DNA of 6,504 nt from Clostridia bacterium (lineage in GTDB: Bacteria > Bacillota_A > Clostridia > Oscillospirales > CAG-272): contig JAFTSR010000293.1 in the NCBI GenBank assembly GCA_017467225.1, positions 1-6,504 of the forward strand. The letters are read 5' to 3'. Of this stretch, positions 1 to 5,090 are shown in pieces. Every line of letters begins with the position of its first letter. Position 1 is the stretch's first letter. Under the pieces are notes generated by a model. It ran no database searches and had not been told where the DNA came from. It was given only the letters and a program-made list of their open reading frames with translations. A program made the position numbers and the translations under genes.

Positions 1-50
1 AGGTGTAAAAGCGCTGTAGTAACTCCTCATCCACCGCTGCGCGTGTCCCC

Positions 51-73
51 AGAGTTTGCCAAAGGCAAACTCT
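51..73. repeat. Perfect 10-bp hairpin with 3-nt loop
   Basis: The arm AGAGTTTGCC (51-60) is followed by loop AAA and its exact reverse complement (64-73). No T-tract follows, so it does not look like an intrinsic terminator. It is one of several short-loop hairpins in the gene-free stretch 1-380, which reads like dispersed intergenic repeat rather than decayed coding sequence. What is seen is the pairing; its function is unknown. Confidence 0.6.
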
Positions 74-94
74 ACAGTTCTCTGCGCGAACTAT

Positions 95-112
95 CTTCTC
101 CCTCAGGAGAAG
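95..112. repeat. Perfect 7-bp hairpin, CTTCTCC/GGAGAAG
   Basis: The arm CTTCTCC (95-101), loop CTCA and GGAGAAG (106-112) pair perfectly. It lies 22 bp after the hairpin at 51-73 and belongs to the same repeat-like block. From memory, similar short palindromic blocks recur between genes in gut Clostridia, but I could not check this. Confidence 0.5.
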
Positions 113-156
113 GCTCAGGTTTCATTGCCGCGAAAATAAGGTATAACCTGTGTTGC

Positions 157-185
157 CCACCCGCATAGCGGGTGGTTGTTTGTTT
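157..185 (+). terminator. Hairpin plus T-rich run, possible terminator of an upstream gene
   Basis: The arm CCACCCGC (157-164), loop ATA and GCGGGTGG (168-175) form a GC-rich 8-bp stem followed by TTGTTTGTTT. It could terminate a plus-strand transcript entering from the left of the window. The U-tract is interrupted by G residues, so it may be weak or simply another repeat hairpin. Confidence 0.35.
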
Positions 186-258
186 CGCACTTCGTGCTCA
201 ACTGCCTAAAGGCATTAAAACAAAAATTCCACACACCCGACCATGACCCAAATAACAC

Positions 259-295
259 AAAGGACTTTTGATATTTTTATATCAAAAGTCTTTTT
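259..295 (+). terminator. Strong hairpin with T5 tract
   Basis: The arm GACTTTTGATAT (263-274), loop TTTT and ATATCAAAAGTC (279-290) pair over 12 bp without a mismatch. The stem can be lengthened by pairing AAAG (259-262) with TTTT (291-294, one G-T wobble). TTTTT at 291-295 follows on the plus strand. The stem is AT-rich, so it would be a modest terminator for whatever gene lies upstream of the window. It also separates the sleB-like gene's promoter from read-through. Confidence 0.55.
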
Positions 296-303
296 ACTTG
301 CCT

Positions 304-359
304 GCAGGAGGAGAAAAAAGGTCTCTCCTGCGCAAATCAACGCGCAGGCGGAAGACCTT
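304..359. other. Compound structure with mutually exclusive stems
   Basis: One fold pairs GCAGGAG (304-310) with CTCCTGC (325-331). A second fold pairs AAGGTCT (318-324) with AGACCTT (353-359) around an inner stem of CCTGCGC (327-333) and GCGCAGG (342-348). The two folds share bases 325-333, so they cannot coexist. No T-tract follows. The element ends 24 bp before the -35 box of the downstream gene, so a transcript from that promoter would not contain it. It could be an operator-like DNA site, part of a longer leader from another start, or remnant repeat DNA. Confidence 0.4.
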
Positions 360-383
360 ACCAACGCCACCATATATTGAGGG

Positions 384-412
384 TTGATACGAAAGAGAGG
401 ATATGTTACAAT
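384..412 (+). promoter_or_regulatory. SigA-type promoter of the SleB-like gene
   Basis: A -35 box TTGATA (384-389), a 17-bp spacer and a -10 box TACAAT (407-412) differ from TTGACA/TATAAT by one base each. The predicted transcript start is near 419, giving a leader of about 43 nt before the ATG at 462. The match to the vegetative consensus suggests housekeeping rather than sporulation-sigma expression; that is inference. Confidence 0.75.
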
Positions 413-461
413 ATATAGGCACCCAAGCGTGCGAAAACCAACAGAAGAAAGGATCACCACC

Positions 462-1346
462 ATGAAAAACAACATCAGCGCTTTGTACGCAAACCGATGG
501 CGACCGTCCCTTCTGCGCCATCTCCTGCTTGGTGCAGGGCTGTTTCTGGCAATTCTTGTTTTATTTGTGCCGCGCGTGCAGGCAGCGAGTTACCCATCCG
601 TGCCACTCCGGCAAGATGGACGAGCTGTTCTTGACGGGCAGAGCTATCTGATCGACGGCGTCACCTACGTACCCTTCCGTGCATTTTGCGAGCTGCAAGG
701 ATGCGGTACGGTCGGCTGGGACGCGTCGAGTCGCACCGCTTACGCCGTAACGCAGGGCGGCACACACATCTACGCACACGCCGACGGCGCGCTCTACATC
801 CGCTACGGCGAGCGGTATTTTTACACCGCCGCGCCGGTGCGATTGGTTAACGATCGCCTCTACATACCCATCCGACCCTTGGCAAAATGCTTTGGCCTTG
901 CCGTCAACTGGAGCACGGCGACGCGCTCGGTCACGCTGCAAAGCACGGATGGAGCAGTACGGGGAGACGTTGGCGTGTATGAGAGCGACCAGCTGTACTG
1001 GCTGGCGCGCATCATTCAGGCGGAGGCCGGCGCAGAGCCGCTGGAGGGTAAGCTGGCCGTGGGGAACGTGGTGCTCAACCGCGTGCGCTCGCGCGAGTTT
1101 CCGAACACCGTTTACGGCGTTATCTTTGACCGGAAGTTCGGCGTGCAATTCACCCCGACCGTCAACGGCGCGATCTACTGCGAGCCGTCGGCGGAGGCAG
1201 CCATTGCCGCGCGGCTGTGTCTTGAGGGCTACACGCTCTCGGATGACATTCTCTATTTTTTCAATCCCTCTATTGCCAACAGCTTTTGGATATCCCAAAA
1301 CCGACCGTATGCGTTTCGGATCGGTAATCACGTTTTCTACAAGTAA
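462..1346 (+). CDS. Secreted SleB-like cell-wall hydrolase with N-terminal copper amine oxidase N-like domain
   Basis: This 294-aa protein is probably an exported peptidoglycan hydrolase. Residues 1-42 form a signal peptide: basic start (R12, R14, R19), hydrophobic core LLLGAGLFLAILVLFV, and likely cleavage after VQA at 39-41. Residues about 45-160 resemble the copper amine oxidase N-like domain (GVTYVPFRAFCELQG near 66-80, LYIPIRPLAKCFG near 133-145), a common wall or stalk module in Firmicutes. Residues about 175-294 match the SleB/CwlJ hydrolase family: YWLARIIQAEAGAEPLEGK, with E188 as the likely catalytic glutamate, then AVGNVVLNRVRS and a C-terminal FFNP segment. The ATG at 462 is chosen because AAAGGA (448-453) sits 8 nt upstream. 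An in-frame TTG at 384 lies inside the promoter -35 box and would precede the transcript start. The family includes spore-cortex lytic enzymes, but a role in germination rather than vegetative wall turnover is not shown here. Confidence 0.88.
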   Translation: MKNNISALYANRWRPSLLRHLLLGAGLFLAILVLFVPRVQAASYPSVPLRQDGRAVLDGQSYLIDGVTYVPFRAFCELQGCGTVGWDASSRTAYAVTQGGTHIYAHADGALYIRYGERYFYTAAPVRLVNDRLYIPIRPLAKCFGLAVNWSTATRSVTLQSTDGAVRGDVGVYESDQLYWLARIIQAEAGAEPLEGKLAVGNVVLNRVRSREFPNTVYGVIFDRKFGVQFTPTVNGAIYCEPSAEAAIAARLCLEGYTLSDDILYFFNPSIANSFWISQNRPYAFRIGNHVFYK

Positions 1347-1359
1347 AAACGCAACCAAC

Positions 1360-1403
1360 GCAGCCGCGAAGAAATTTGCGGCTGCTTTTCGTTACTTTTT
1401 TTT
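1360..1403 (+). terminator. Intrinsic terminator after the SleB-like gene
   Basis: GCAGCCGC (1360-1367) pairs perfectly with GCGGCTGC (1378-1385). Three further pairs (one G-T) extend the stem to 11 bp, closed by a GAAA tetraloop at 1371-1374. TTTT follows at once and a run of eight T at 1396-1403. It begins 14 bp after the stop codon and so separates the hydrolase transcript from the amidase gene. Confidence 0.85.
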
Positions 1404-1420
1404 ATTTTGCGTCATATAAT
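1392..1420 (+). promoter_or_regulatory. Candidate promoter of the amidase gene (-10 TATAAT, weak -35)
   Basis: TATAAT (1415-1420) is a perfect -10 box. At 17-bp spacing the -35 position reads TTACTT (1392-1397), a poor match that lies in the T-rich tail of the preceding terminator. Transcription would start near 1427, almost at the ribosome binding site, giving a very short leader. A terminator directly upstream makes a separate promoter necessary unless read-through occurs. Confidence 0.4.
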
Positions 1421-1441
1421 GGCTTGAGAGGAGGGATGCTT

Positions 1442-2044
1442 ATGCTGATCGACATTCCATACGATGCTGCACGAGCGGTTGCTTACGCCAAAAGATGGGC
1501 GCTGTCCCGCAATCCGCTCTTTCCCAATTTTGCCGGGATTGGTGGGGACTGCACCAATTTCATCTCGCAGTGCTTGCTGGCCGGCGGCGCGACCATGAAC
1601 GACACGCGCGACTTTGGCTGGTATTATTTTTCACCCGAGAACCGTGCGCCTGCCTGGAGCGGCGTGGAGTTTCTCTACGATTTTCTGACAGGTGCGCCGG
1701 ACTATCTGCAGGAAAATGGCGGTGAAGGTCCCTTTGCGCGCGAGGTGACATTTTTAGAGGGTCTGCAGCTGGGCGATATTGTGCAGCTGGCCAACGAGAC
1801 GGGCGATTATTATCACACGCTGATCATCACCGGCTTTGACGGGCGGATTCCCCTGATCTGCGCCCACAACGACGATGCTTACATGCGTCCGCTGTCTACT
1901 TACCGCTTCGGCAACGCTCGCTTTCTGCGCCCCATCGCTTCGCGCCTGTACGCCGATACCACCGTCGCCTACAACGACCTGCTCGACGGCATCGCCTACC
2001 GCCCGCCCGTGCTGATGACGCCGGAGGTGCTGCTGGAGAGGTGA
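1442..2044 (+). CDS. Putative amidase, Amidase_6 (PF12671-like) family
   Basis: This 200-aa protein fits the Amidase_6 domain, a papain-like fold found in Firmicutes and thought to cut amide bonds, probably in wall peptides. The hallmark start IPYDAARAVAYAKRWAL (5-21) leads to GGDCTNFISQCLLAGG (34-49), with C37 as the likely nucleophile. H125 (YYHTLIITG) and the AHNDD segment (141-145) are the likely partners in catalysis. The ATG at 1442 is preferred because AGGAGG (1429-1434) lies 7 nt upstream; an in-frame ATG at 1436 would touch the ribosome binding site. The domain fills the whole protein, with no signal peptide or membrane segment, which is odd for a wall enzyme. It may act in the mother cell, leave by lysis, or have a cytosolic substrate. 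The neighbouring SleB-like gene makes an envelope or spore role plausible but unproven. Confidence 0.85.
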   Translation: MLIDIPYDAARAVAYAKRWALSRNPLFPNFAGIGGDCTNFISQCLLAGGATMNDTRDFGWYYFSPENRAPAWSGVEFLYDFLTGAPDYLQENGGEGPFAREVTFLEGLQLGDIVQLANETGDYYHTLIITGFDGRIPLICAHNDDAYMRPLSTYRFGNARFLRPIASRLYADTTVAYNDLLDGIAYRPPVLMTPEVLLER

Positions 2045-2054
2045 GGGAACGTTT

Positions 2055-2142
2055 CAAGGGGCTCCGCCCCTTGACCCCGCGCTCCGCAGGCAGGGCGTTG
2101 CCCTGCACCCACAAGGGGGATTTTTGGAAAAAATCCCCCTTG
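2055..2142. repeat. Three tandem perfect hairpins downstream of the amidase gene
   Basis: Hairpin 1 is CAAGGGGC/GCCCCTTG (2055-2073, loop TCC). Hairpin 2 is GCAGGGC/GCCCTGC (2090-2106, loop GTT). Hairpin 3 is CAAGGGGGATTTTT/AAAAATCCCCCTTG (2112-2142, loop GGA). The first and third arms share CAAGGGG and both are followed by ACCCC. All have 3-nt loops. None is followed by a T-tract, although the cluster begins 10 bp after the stop codon and could protect the mRNA 3' end or slow polymerase. The third hairpin is also the head of repeat copy A. Confidence 0.7.
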
Positions 2143-2606
2143 ACCCCAAAAACCTTTTATCAATTTTTTGGCTAAATTTTTAGCGGTTCTGTTCTGTATG
2201 AACGGAGCGGTATGCCATGTGGGGCCCCTACCCCACAAGACAGTCAAAAAATTTGTTTCACATTGGAACGGACATGTCCAGATCATTCTCAAGCGAATGC
2301 GGCCTGTCCCTACAGGTTTGATGTTCTTTCCGTAGAAAACCCCTCAGTTTTCGCCGTCCTTTTTGAGGCGGCGAAAGCAAAGTCTGCAGTCGGCTCAAAC
2401 CGCGTGCGTTTAGCAAAAACGCGGGAGCGTTTTTGCGTGTAGCACGCGAAGCAGCAGGGATACAGAAGGGACGGCAGTCCCTTATGCGCGTTTTTTTCGG
2501 GTTTCGCGAAGCGAAACATCACTTTCTTTGGGGCGTGCCAAAAAAGTGAACAATAATCAAACCAACGTTAGAAATCTTTGTTCGCACTCCCTACATCATC
2601 TCCCCC
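2112..2606 (+). repeat. Structured intergenic element, copy A
   Basis: This 495-bp non-coding element is related to copies B (4662-5087) and C (6188 onward). In order it has: head hairpin 2112-2142; a GGCTAAATTT...TAGCGGTTCT block (2170-2190); GTGGGG/CCCCAC hairpin (2219-2236); a spacer of about 112 bp private to A; TTTCGCCG/CGGCGAAA (2349-2376); a two-tier hairpin with outer stem CGCGTGC/GCACGCG (2401-2448) and inner stem GCAAAAACGC/GCGTTTTTGC with a GGGA loop (2413-2436); AAGGGAC/GTCCCTT (2466-2483); GTTTCGC/GCGAAAC (2501-2517); an imperfect stem 2519-2549; and the conserved tail (2564-2606). Open frames inside are short and unconvincing. It lies between convergent genes. Confidence 0.8.
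2564..2606 (+). repeat. Conserved tail of copy A
   Basis: The block runs AACGTTAGAAATCTTTG then TTCGCACTCCCTA and is almost identical to 5057-5087 and to the complement of 6201-6230. Homology with copy C continues through ATCATCTCCCC to about 2605; copy B diverges earlier. The block ends directly at the A-run of the methyltransferase terminator. Confidence 0.85.
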
Positions 2607-2609
2607 GCC

Positions 2610-2644
2610 AAAAAACAGCCCTTCCCACATTGGAAAGGGCTGTT
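2610..2644 (-). terminator. Intrinsic terminator of the plsY-methyltransferase operon
   Basis: AACAGCCCTT (2614-2623) pairs with AAGGGCTGTT (2635-2644) over 10 bp around an 11-nt loop. Read on the minus strand, a run of six T (A-run 2610-2615) ends the stem. It starts 5 bp after the methyltransferase stop codon. No matching T-tract exists on the plus strand, so it is directional. Confidence 0.8.
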
Positions 2645-2648
2645 GCCA

Positions 2649-3875
2649 TTATTTCAAAACATCTCCTCGCGCTAAAAACCGAGCCTGCGCCTCGCCTTGT
2701 GTCCGAAGGAAAAACTTCACCGCCGCGCGATATTCCTCCAGCGCCGCCTCATCAGCAACGCCAACCTCCCCACCGCGCTTGCGCACGGCACGTAGCATAA
2801 CGTTCTTGGGCGTCTCCTGCGGATCGATCAGCTCTACCGTCTCGGTGCGATAGCCGTATGCCTCAAGCAGCAATAACCGCATCGCGTCGGTCGCCGCATC
2901 ACATAGCTTCTGCCGCAGCATCGAGTGCCGCGCAATCATGGCAAGCTCCGGACAGTCCAGCGTGTGATTGAGCTCGTGGTGGCAGCATGGCGTCGATAAG
3001 ATCACCCGTGCTCCGTGGCGAATCGCCTGCTGCAGCACCAGATCGGTCGCCGTGTCGCAGGCGTGAAGAGATACCACCAAATCCACTTGCTCCCGCCCAG
3101 GCGCGAATGTCGCTACGTCCTCGCAGAAAAACTGCAAACCGTCGTAGCCAAGCGTGCGAGAGATGCCGTTACAGTTTTCCACAACGTCAGATTTGAGATC
3201 CACGCCCTGCATGACCACCTGCCGTCCGCAAACGACCGTCAGGTAGTGGTACACGGCAAAGGATAAATAACTCTTGCCGCAGCACAGATCCAGCACGTAC
3301 AGCGTGCCTTCTCGCGGCAGATGCTTTTCAACGTCCCGCAAAAGCTCTAAAAACCGATTGATCTGTCGGAATTTCGCCTGCTTTTTGTCGTAAACGCGAC
3401 CGTGCGCGTCGCTGACGTCTAACGCACGCAAGAACGGCTCGCTGCCGTCCAGAATGTGCGCCTTCTTGACCGTCGGCAGACACGGCTCGCTCGGTGCGGA
3501 CGCAGACAGCGCCTTTTGCAGCGCATCGCCGCGCAACAGCGTCACCTTGCCGCTGGCCGCACGCAAAAGCTCGCAGTCACCGACCGCCGTCAGAAGATTG
3601 GCGTGACCAAAGAGTGCGGTGGCGGCAAGCAGCGCCTCGGAAAATGCAGCCTCATCACCAAGCGGCAAATTCAGATGCTTGGCCTTGTTGTCGGTGTGAA
3701 AGGTCTCCAGCTGCAGGTGCGGCGTGCCGCGCACCGTCGTCACGCTCGCCACGGCACGGACAACGTCCGCGCCCTTTTGCGGCTTGGAGAACACCGCCTT
3801 TTTCAGTTGTCCGCCTCGCGCAGCCTCGTACACGAGCGCCGCCATGCGAACGTCGGGGGAGAGCTGCTTATTCAT
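2649..3875 (-). CDS. Class I SAM-dependent methyltransferase, Methyltransf_32/METTL25-like, substrate unknown
   Basis: This 408-aa protein has an N-terminal region (about 1-130) that I do not recognise. A Rossmann-type methyltransferase core follows: YVLDLCCGKSYLSF (193-206) is the SAM-binding motif I and GVDLKSD (224-230) carries the acidic residue expected to hold the SAM ribose. SLHACDTATDLVL (269-281) and STPCCHHEL (294-302) match the cysteine-rich signature of the PF13679 family as I recall it. The paired Cys-Cys-His-His suggests a metal site or RNA contact, but that is inference. The ATG at 3875 overlaps the plsY stop by 8 nt (ATGAATAA), and AGGA lies 11 nt upstream. Longer in-frame starts would run far into plsY, and the internal ATG at 3845 has no ribosome binding site. 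Translation is probably coupled to plsY. Family members act on RNA or protein, and nothing here decides which. Confidence 0.8.
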   Translation of the reverse strand: MNKQLSPDVRMAALVYEAARGGQLKKAVFSKPQKGADVVRAVASVTTVRGTPHLQLETFHTDNKAKHLNLPLGDEAAFSEALLAATALFGHANLLTAVGDCELLRAASGKVTLLRGDALQKALSASAPSEPCLPTVKKAHILDGSEPFLRALDVSDAHGRVYDKKQAKFRQINRFLELLRDVEKHLPREGTLYVLDLCCGKSYLSFAVYHYLTVVCGRQVVMQGVDLKSDVVENCNGISRTLGYDGLQFFCEDVATFAPGREQVDLVVSLHACDTATDLVLQQAIRHGARVILSTPCCHHELNHTLDCPELAMIARHSMLRQKLCDAATDAMRLLLLEAYGYRTETVELIDPQETPKNVMLRAVRKRGGEVGVADEAALEEYRAAVKFFLRTQGEAQARFLARGDVLK

Positions 3876-4614
3876 CGCCGTCACCGTCCTGTGCGTCGGC
3901 ATCGGCCTTCTTTTTCTTGCGGAACTTGGAGAAGTCAATTTTGGACTCCTCGCGGTTGTAAAGTCTCTTGATATTCTCGCGGTGCATAAACACAACGAAA
4001 ACGGCGATCAAAAGAGCGCACAAAAAGCCGGTGCCGTCCTCGGGATGGAAGGCGTGCTGGATCATGGGGAAGATCATAACCACCATGACCGAGGCTAAGG
4101 ATACGTACTTGGTCGAGAACAAAATGCCCATGTAGCAGATGAACAGAATGGCAAACGCAATGGGATGCACCATCAGCAGCGCGACCGCCGTGGCACAGGC
4201 AAAGCCCTTGCCGCCGCGGAAACGGTAGTAGACGGGGAAAATGTGACCCAACACGGCAAACAGACCTGCCAGCGCCGCGCCGTCCTTCTGATAGATCAGG
4301 TATCCGATTCCCATGGCAATGGCCGTCTTGAGCATATCCAAAAACAGCGTCAAAACGGCAAATTTCGCTCCGTAGTTGCGCAGCATGTTGGTCGCACCGG
4401 CGTTGCCGCTGCCGCGCTTGCGTACATCGTCGTGCAGAACGCGACGGGAAAGAATGATGCTCGGGCTGATGCCACCGATCAGATACGCCGCGGCGATAAT
4501 GATCAGAATGCCGCCAAGCAGCAAAAGACCAAACTGGTCGGGTGTCAGACCAAGGGTTTGGTAAAAGTGCAGCACAAGGCACCAGGGTAAGGTAATAGGT
4601 TCAGTAGTGGGCAT
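3868..4614 (-). CDS. plsY: Acyl-phosphate:glycerol-3-phosphate acyltransferase PlsY
   Basis: PlsY is an integral membrane enzyme that moves the acyl group from acyl-phosphate (made by PlsX) to glycerol-3-phosphate, giving lysophosphatidic acid, the first step of phospholipid synthesis in most Gram-positives. This 248-aa protein shows the family motifs: RGSGNAGATN (67-76), GHIFPVYYRFRGGKG (123-137), and TKYVSLAS (168-175) with HREN (211-214). Hydrophobic segments lie near 28-48, 83-108, 113-128, 140-165, 171-186 and 196-210. It is longer than the usual 200 or so residues because of about 25 extra N-terminal residues and a charged tail: FRKKKK (231-236) followed by an Asp-rich end. The ATG at 4614 is supported by AAGGAG (complement of 4623-4628) 8 nt upstream, and no other Met occurs before residue 77. 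It is the first gene of a two-gene operon. Confidence 0.95.
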   Translation of the reverse strand: MPTTEPITLPWCLVLHFYQTLGLTPDQFGLLLLGGILIIIAAAYLIGGISPSIILSRRVLHDDVRKRGSGNAGATNMLRNYGAKFAVLTLFLDMLKTAIAMGIGYLIYQKDGAALAGLFAVLGHIFPVYYRFRGGKGFACATAVALLMVHPIAFAILFICYMGILFSTKYVSLASVMVVMIFPMIQHAFHPEDGTGFLCALLIAVFVVFMHRENIKRLYNREESKIDFSKFRKKKKADADAQDGDGDE

Positions 4615-4640
4615 GATAATGGCTCCTTTGTGTGTTTAGG

Positions 4641-4698
4641 TGCGAGGGGAAACTTTTTTTTGCGAGGGAAAACTTTTTGGGAAAAAGTTTTCCCTCGC
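4641..4698. repeat. 17-bp perfect palindrome with a duplicated half-arm
   Basis: GCGAGGGAAAACTTTTT (4662-4678) and its exact reverse complement (4682-4698) are separated only by GGG. This is the longest uninterrupted stem in the window. The preceding 20 bp (4641-4660, TGCGAGGGGAAAC then T-run) repeat the left arm with small changes. The palindrome lies 12-70 bp upstream of the plsY ribosome binding site, so if transcription starts further upstream it would fold in the plsY leader. It is the head module of copy B and corresponds in position to 2112-2142 in copy A. Confidence 0.8.
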
Positions 4699-5087
4699 GC
4701 TCCCTTTCAAAAACTTTTTATCAATTTGGTGGCTAAATTTGTAGCGGTTCTATTCTCTCCAAATGGATCGAGAACCCATGTGGGGCCCCTCCCCCACAAG
4801 TATGGTTCTCAATATTACATCCCTTAGAGATAGCCTCCGTTTTCGCCGTCCTTTTTGAGGCGGCAAAAGCAAAATCTGCAGTCGGCTCAAACCGCGCGTG
4901 TTTAGCAAAAAATGCGATAGCGTTTTTTGCGTGTAACGCGCGACCGCCAGGGGGGGACATGGGGGGCCTCCCCCATGCGCGTTTTCTTTGGGTTTCGGCG
5001 CAGCCGAAACAGCGTTTCCTTTGACGCGTGTCAAAGAAATGAACGATAATCTGATTAACGTTAGAAATCTTTGTTCGCACTCCCTAA
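4662..5087 (+). repeat. Structured intergenic element, copy B
   Basis: Same module order as copy A: head palindrome; GGCTAAATTT...TAGCGGTTCT block (4731-4751); GTGGGG/CCCCAC (4780-4797) nested inside an outer GAGAACC/GGTTCTC stem (4770-4810) that copy A lacks; the TTTTCGCCG block (from 4840); a two-tier hairpin with outer stem CGCGCGT/ACGCGCG (4893-4942) and inner stem 4905-4930 with a GATA loop; CATGGGGG/CCCCCATG (4958-4977); GTTTCGGC/GCCGAAAC (4992-5010); CTTTGAC/GTCAAAG (5019-5036); and the tail (5057-5087). It fills the space between plsY and the aminopeptidase gene. No convincing gene lies inside it. Confidence 0.8.
5057..5087 (+). repeat. Conserved tail of copy B
   Basis: The block from AACGTTAGAAATCTTTG to ACTCCCTA is identical to copy A across about 30 bp. 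It stops 3 bp short of the aminopeptidase stop codon (5091-5093), so homology to the other tails ends almost exactly where coding sequence begins. Confidence 0.85.
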
Positions 5088-5090
5088 AGC

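Noticed and set aside
561..1358. 265-codon minus-strand open frame over the SleB-like gene
   Set aside because: It is antisense to a well-supported gene with promoter, ribosome binding site, signal peptide and terminator, and its product is Arg/Val/Ala-rich with no motif.
892..1419. 175-codon plus-strand frame overlapping the SleB-like gene
   Set aside because: It is a shifted frame of the hydrolase, Arg-rich, and runs through the terminator hairpin.
2212..2522. Small open frames within copy A, on both strands, with similar frames in B and C
   Set aside because: Similar peptides such as FAFAASKRTAKTE recur in all copies only because the DNA repeats. Frames are interrupted differently in each copy, lack ribosome binding sites, and the variation preserves stems rather than codons.
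3456..3971. Plus-strand frames antisense to the methyltransferase
   Set aside because: Arg/His-rich shadow products with no motif; the minus strand carries the SAM-binding motif and coupled start.
3876..3995. Upstream 40-codon extension of the methyltransferase
   Set aside because: It would lie wholly inside plsY in another frame. The ATG at 3875 fits the stop/start overlap and the family start better.
4683..4740. Possible plsY promoter on the minus strand (TTGATA at the complement of 4718-4723)
   Set aside because: A -35-like TTGATA occurs, but no acceptable -10 box lies 16-18 bp downstream, so no promoter is called.
4630..4827. 65-codon plus-strand frame across the copy B head palindrome
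   Set aside because: It is built from the palindrome and repeat sequence, has no ribosome binding site, and is not kept in copy A.
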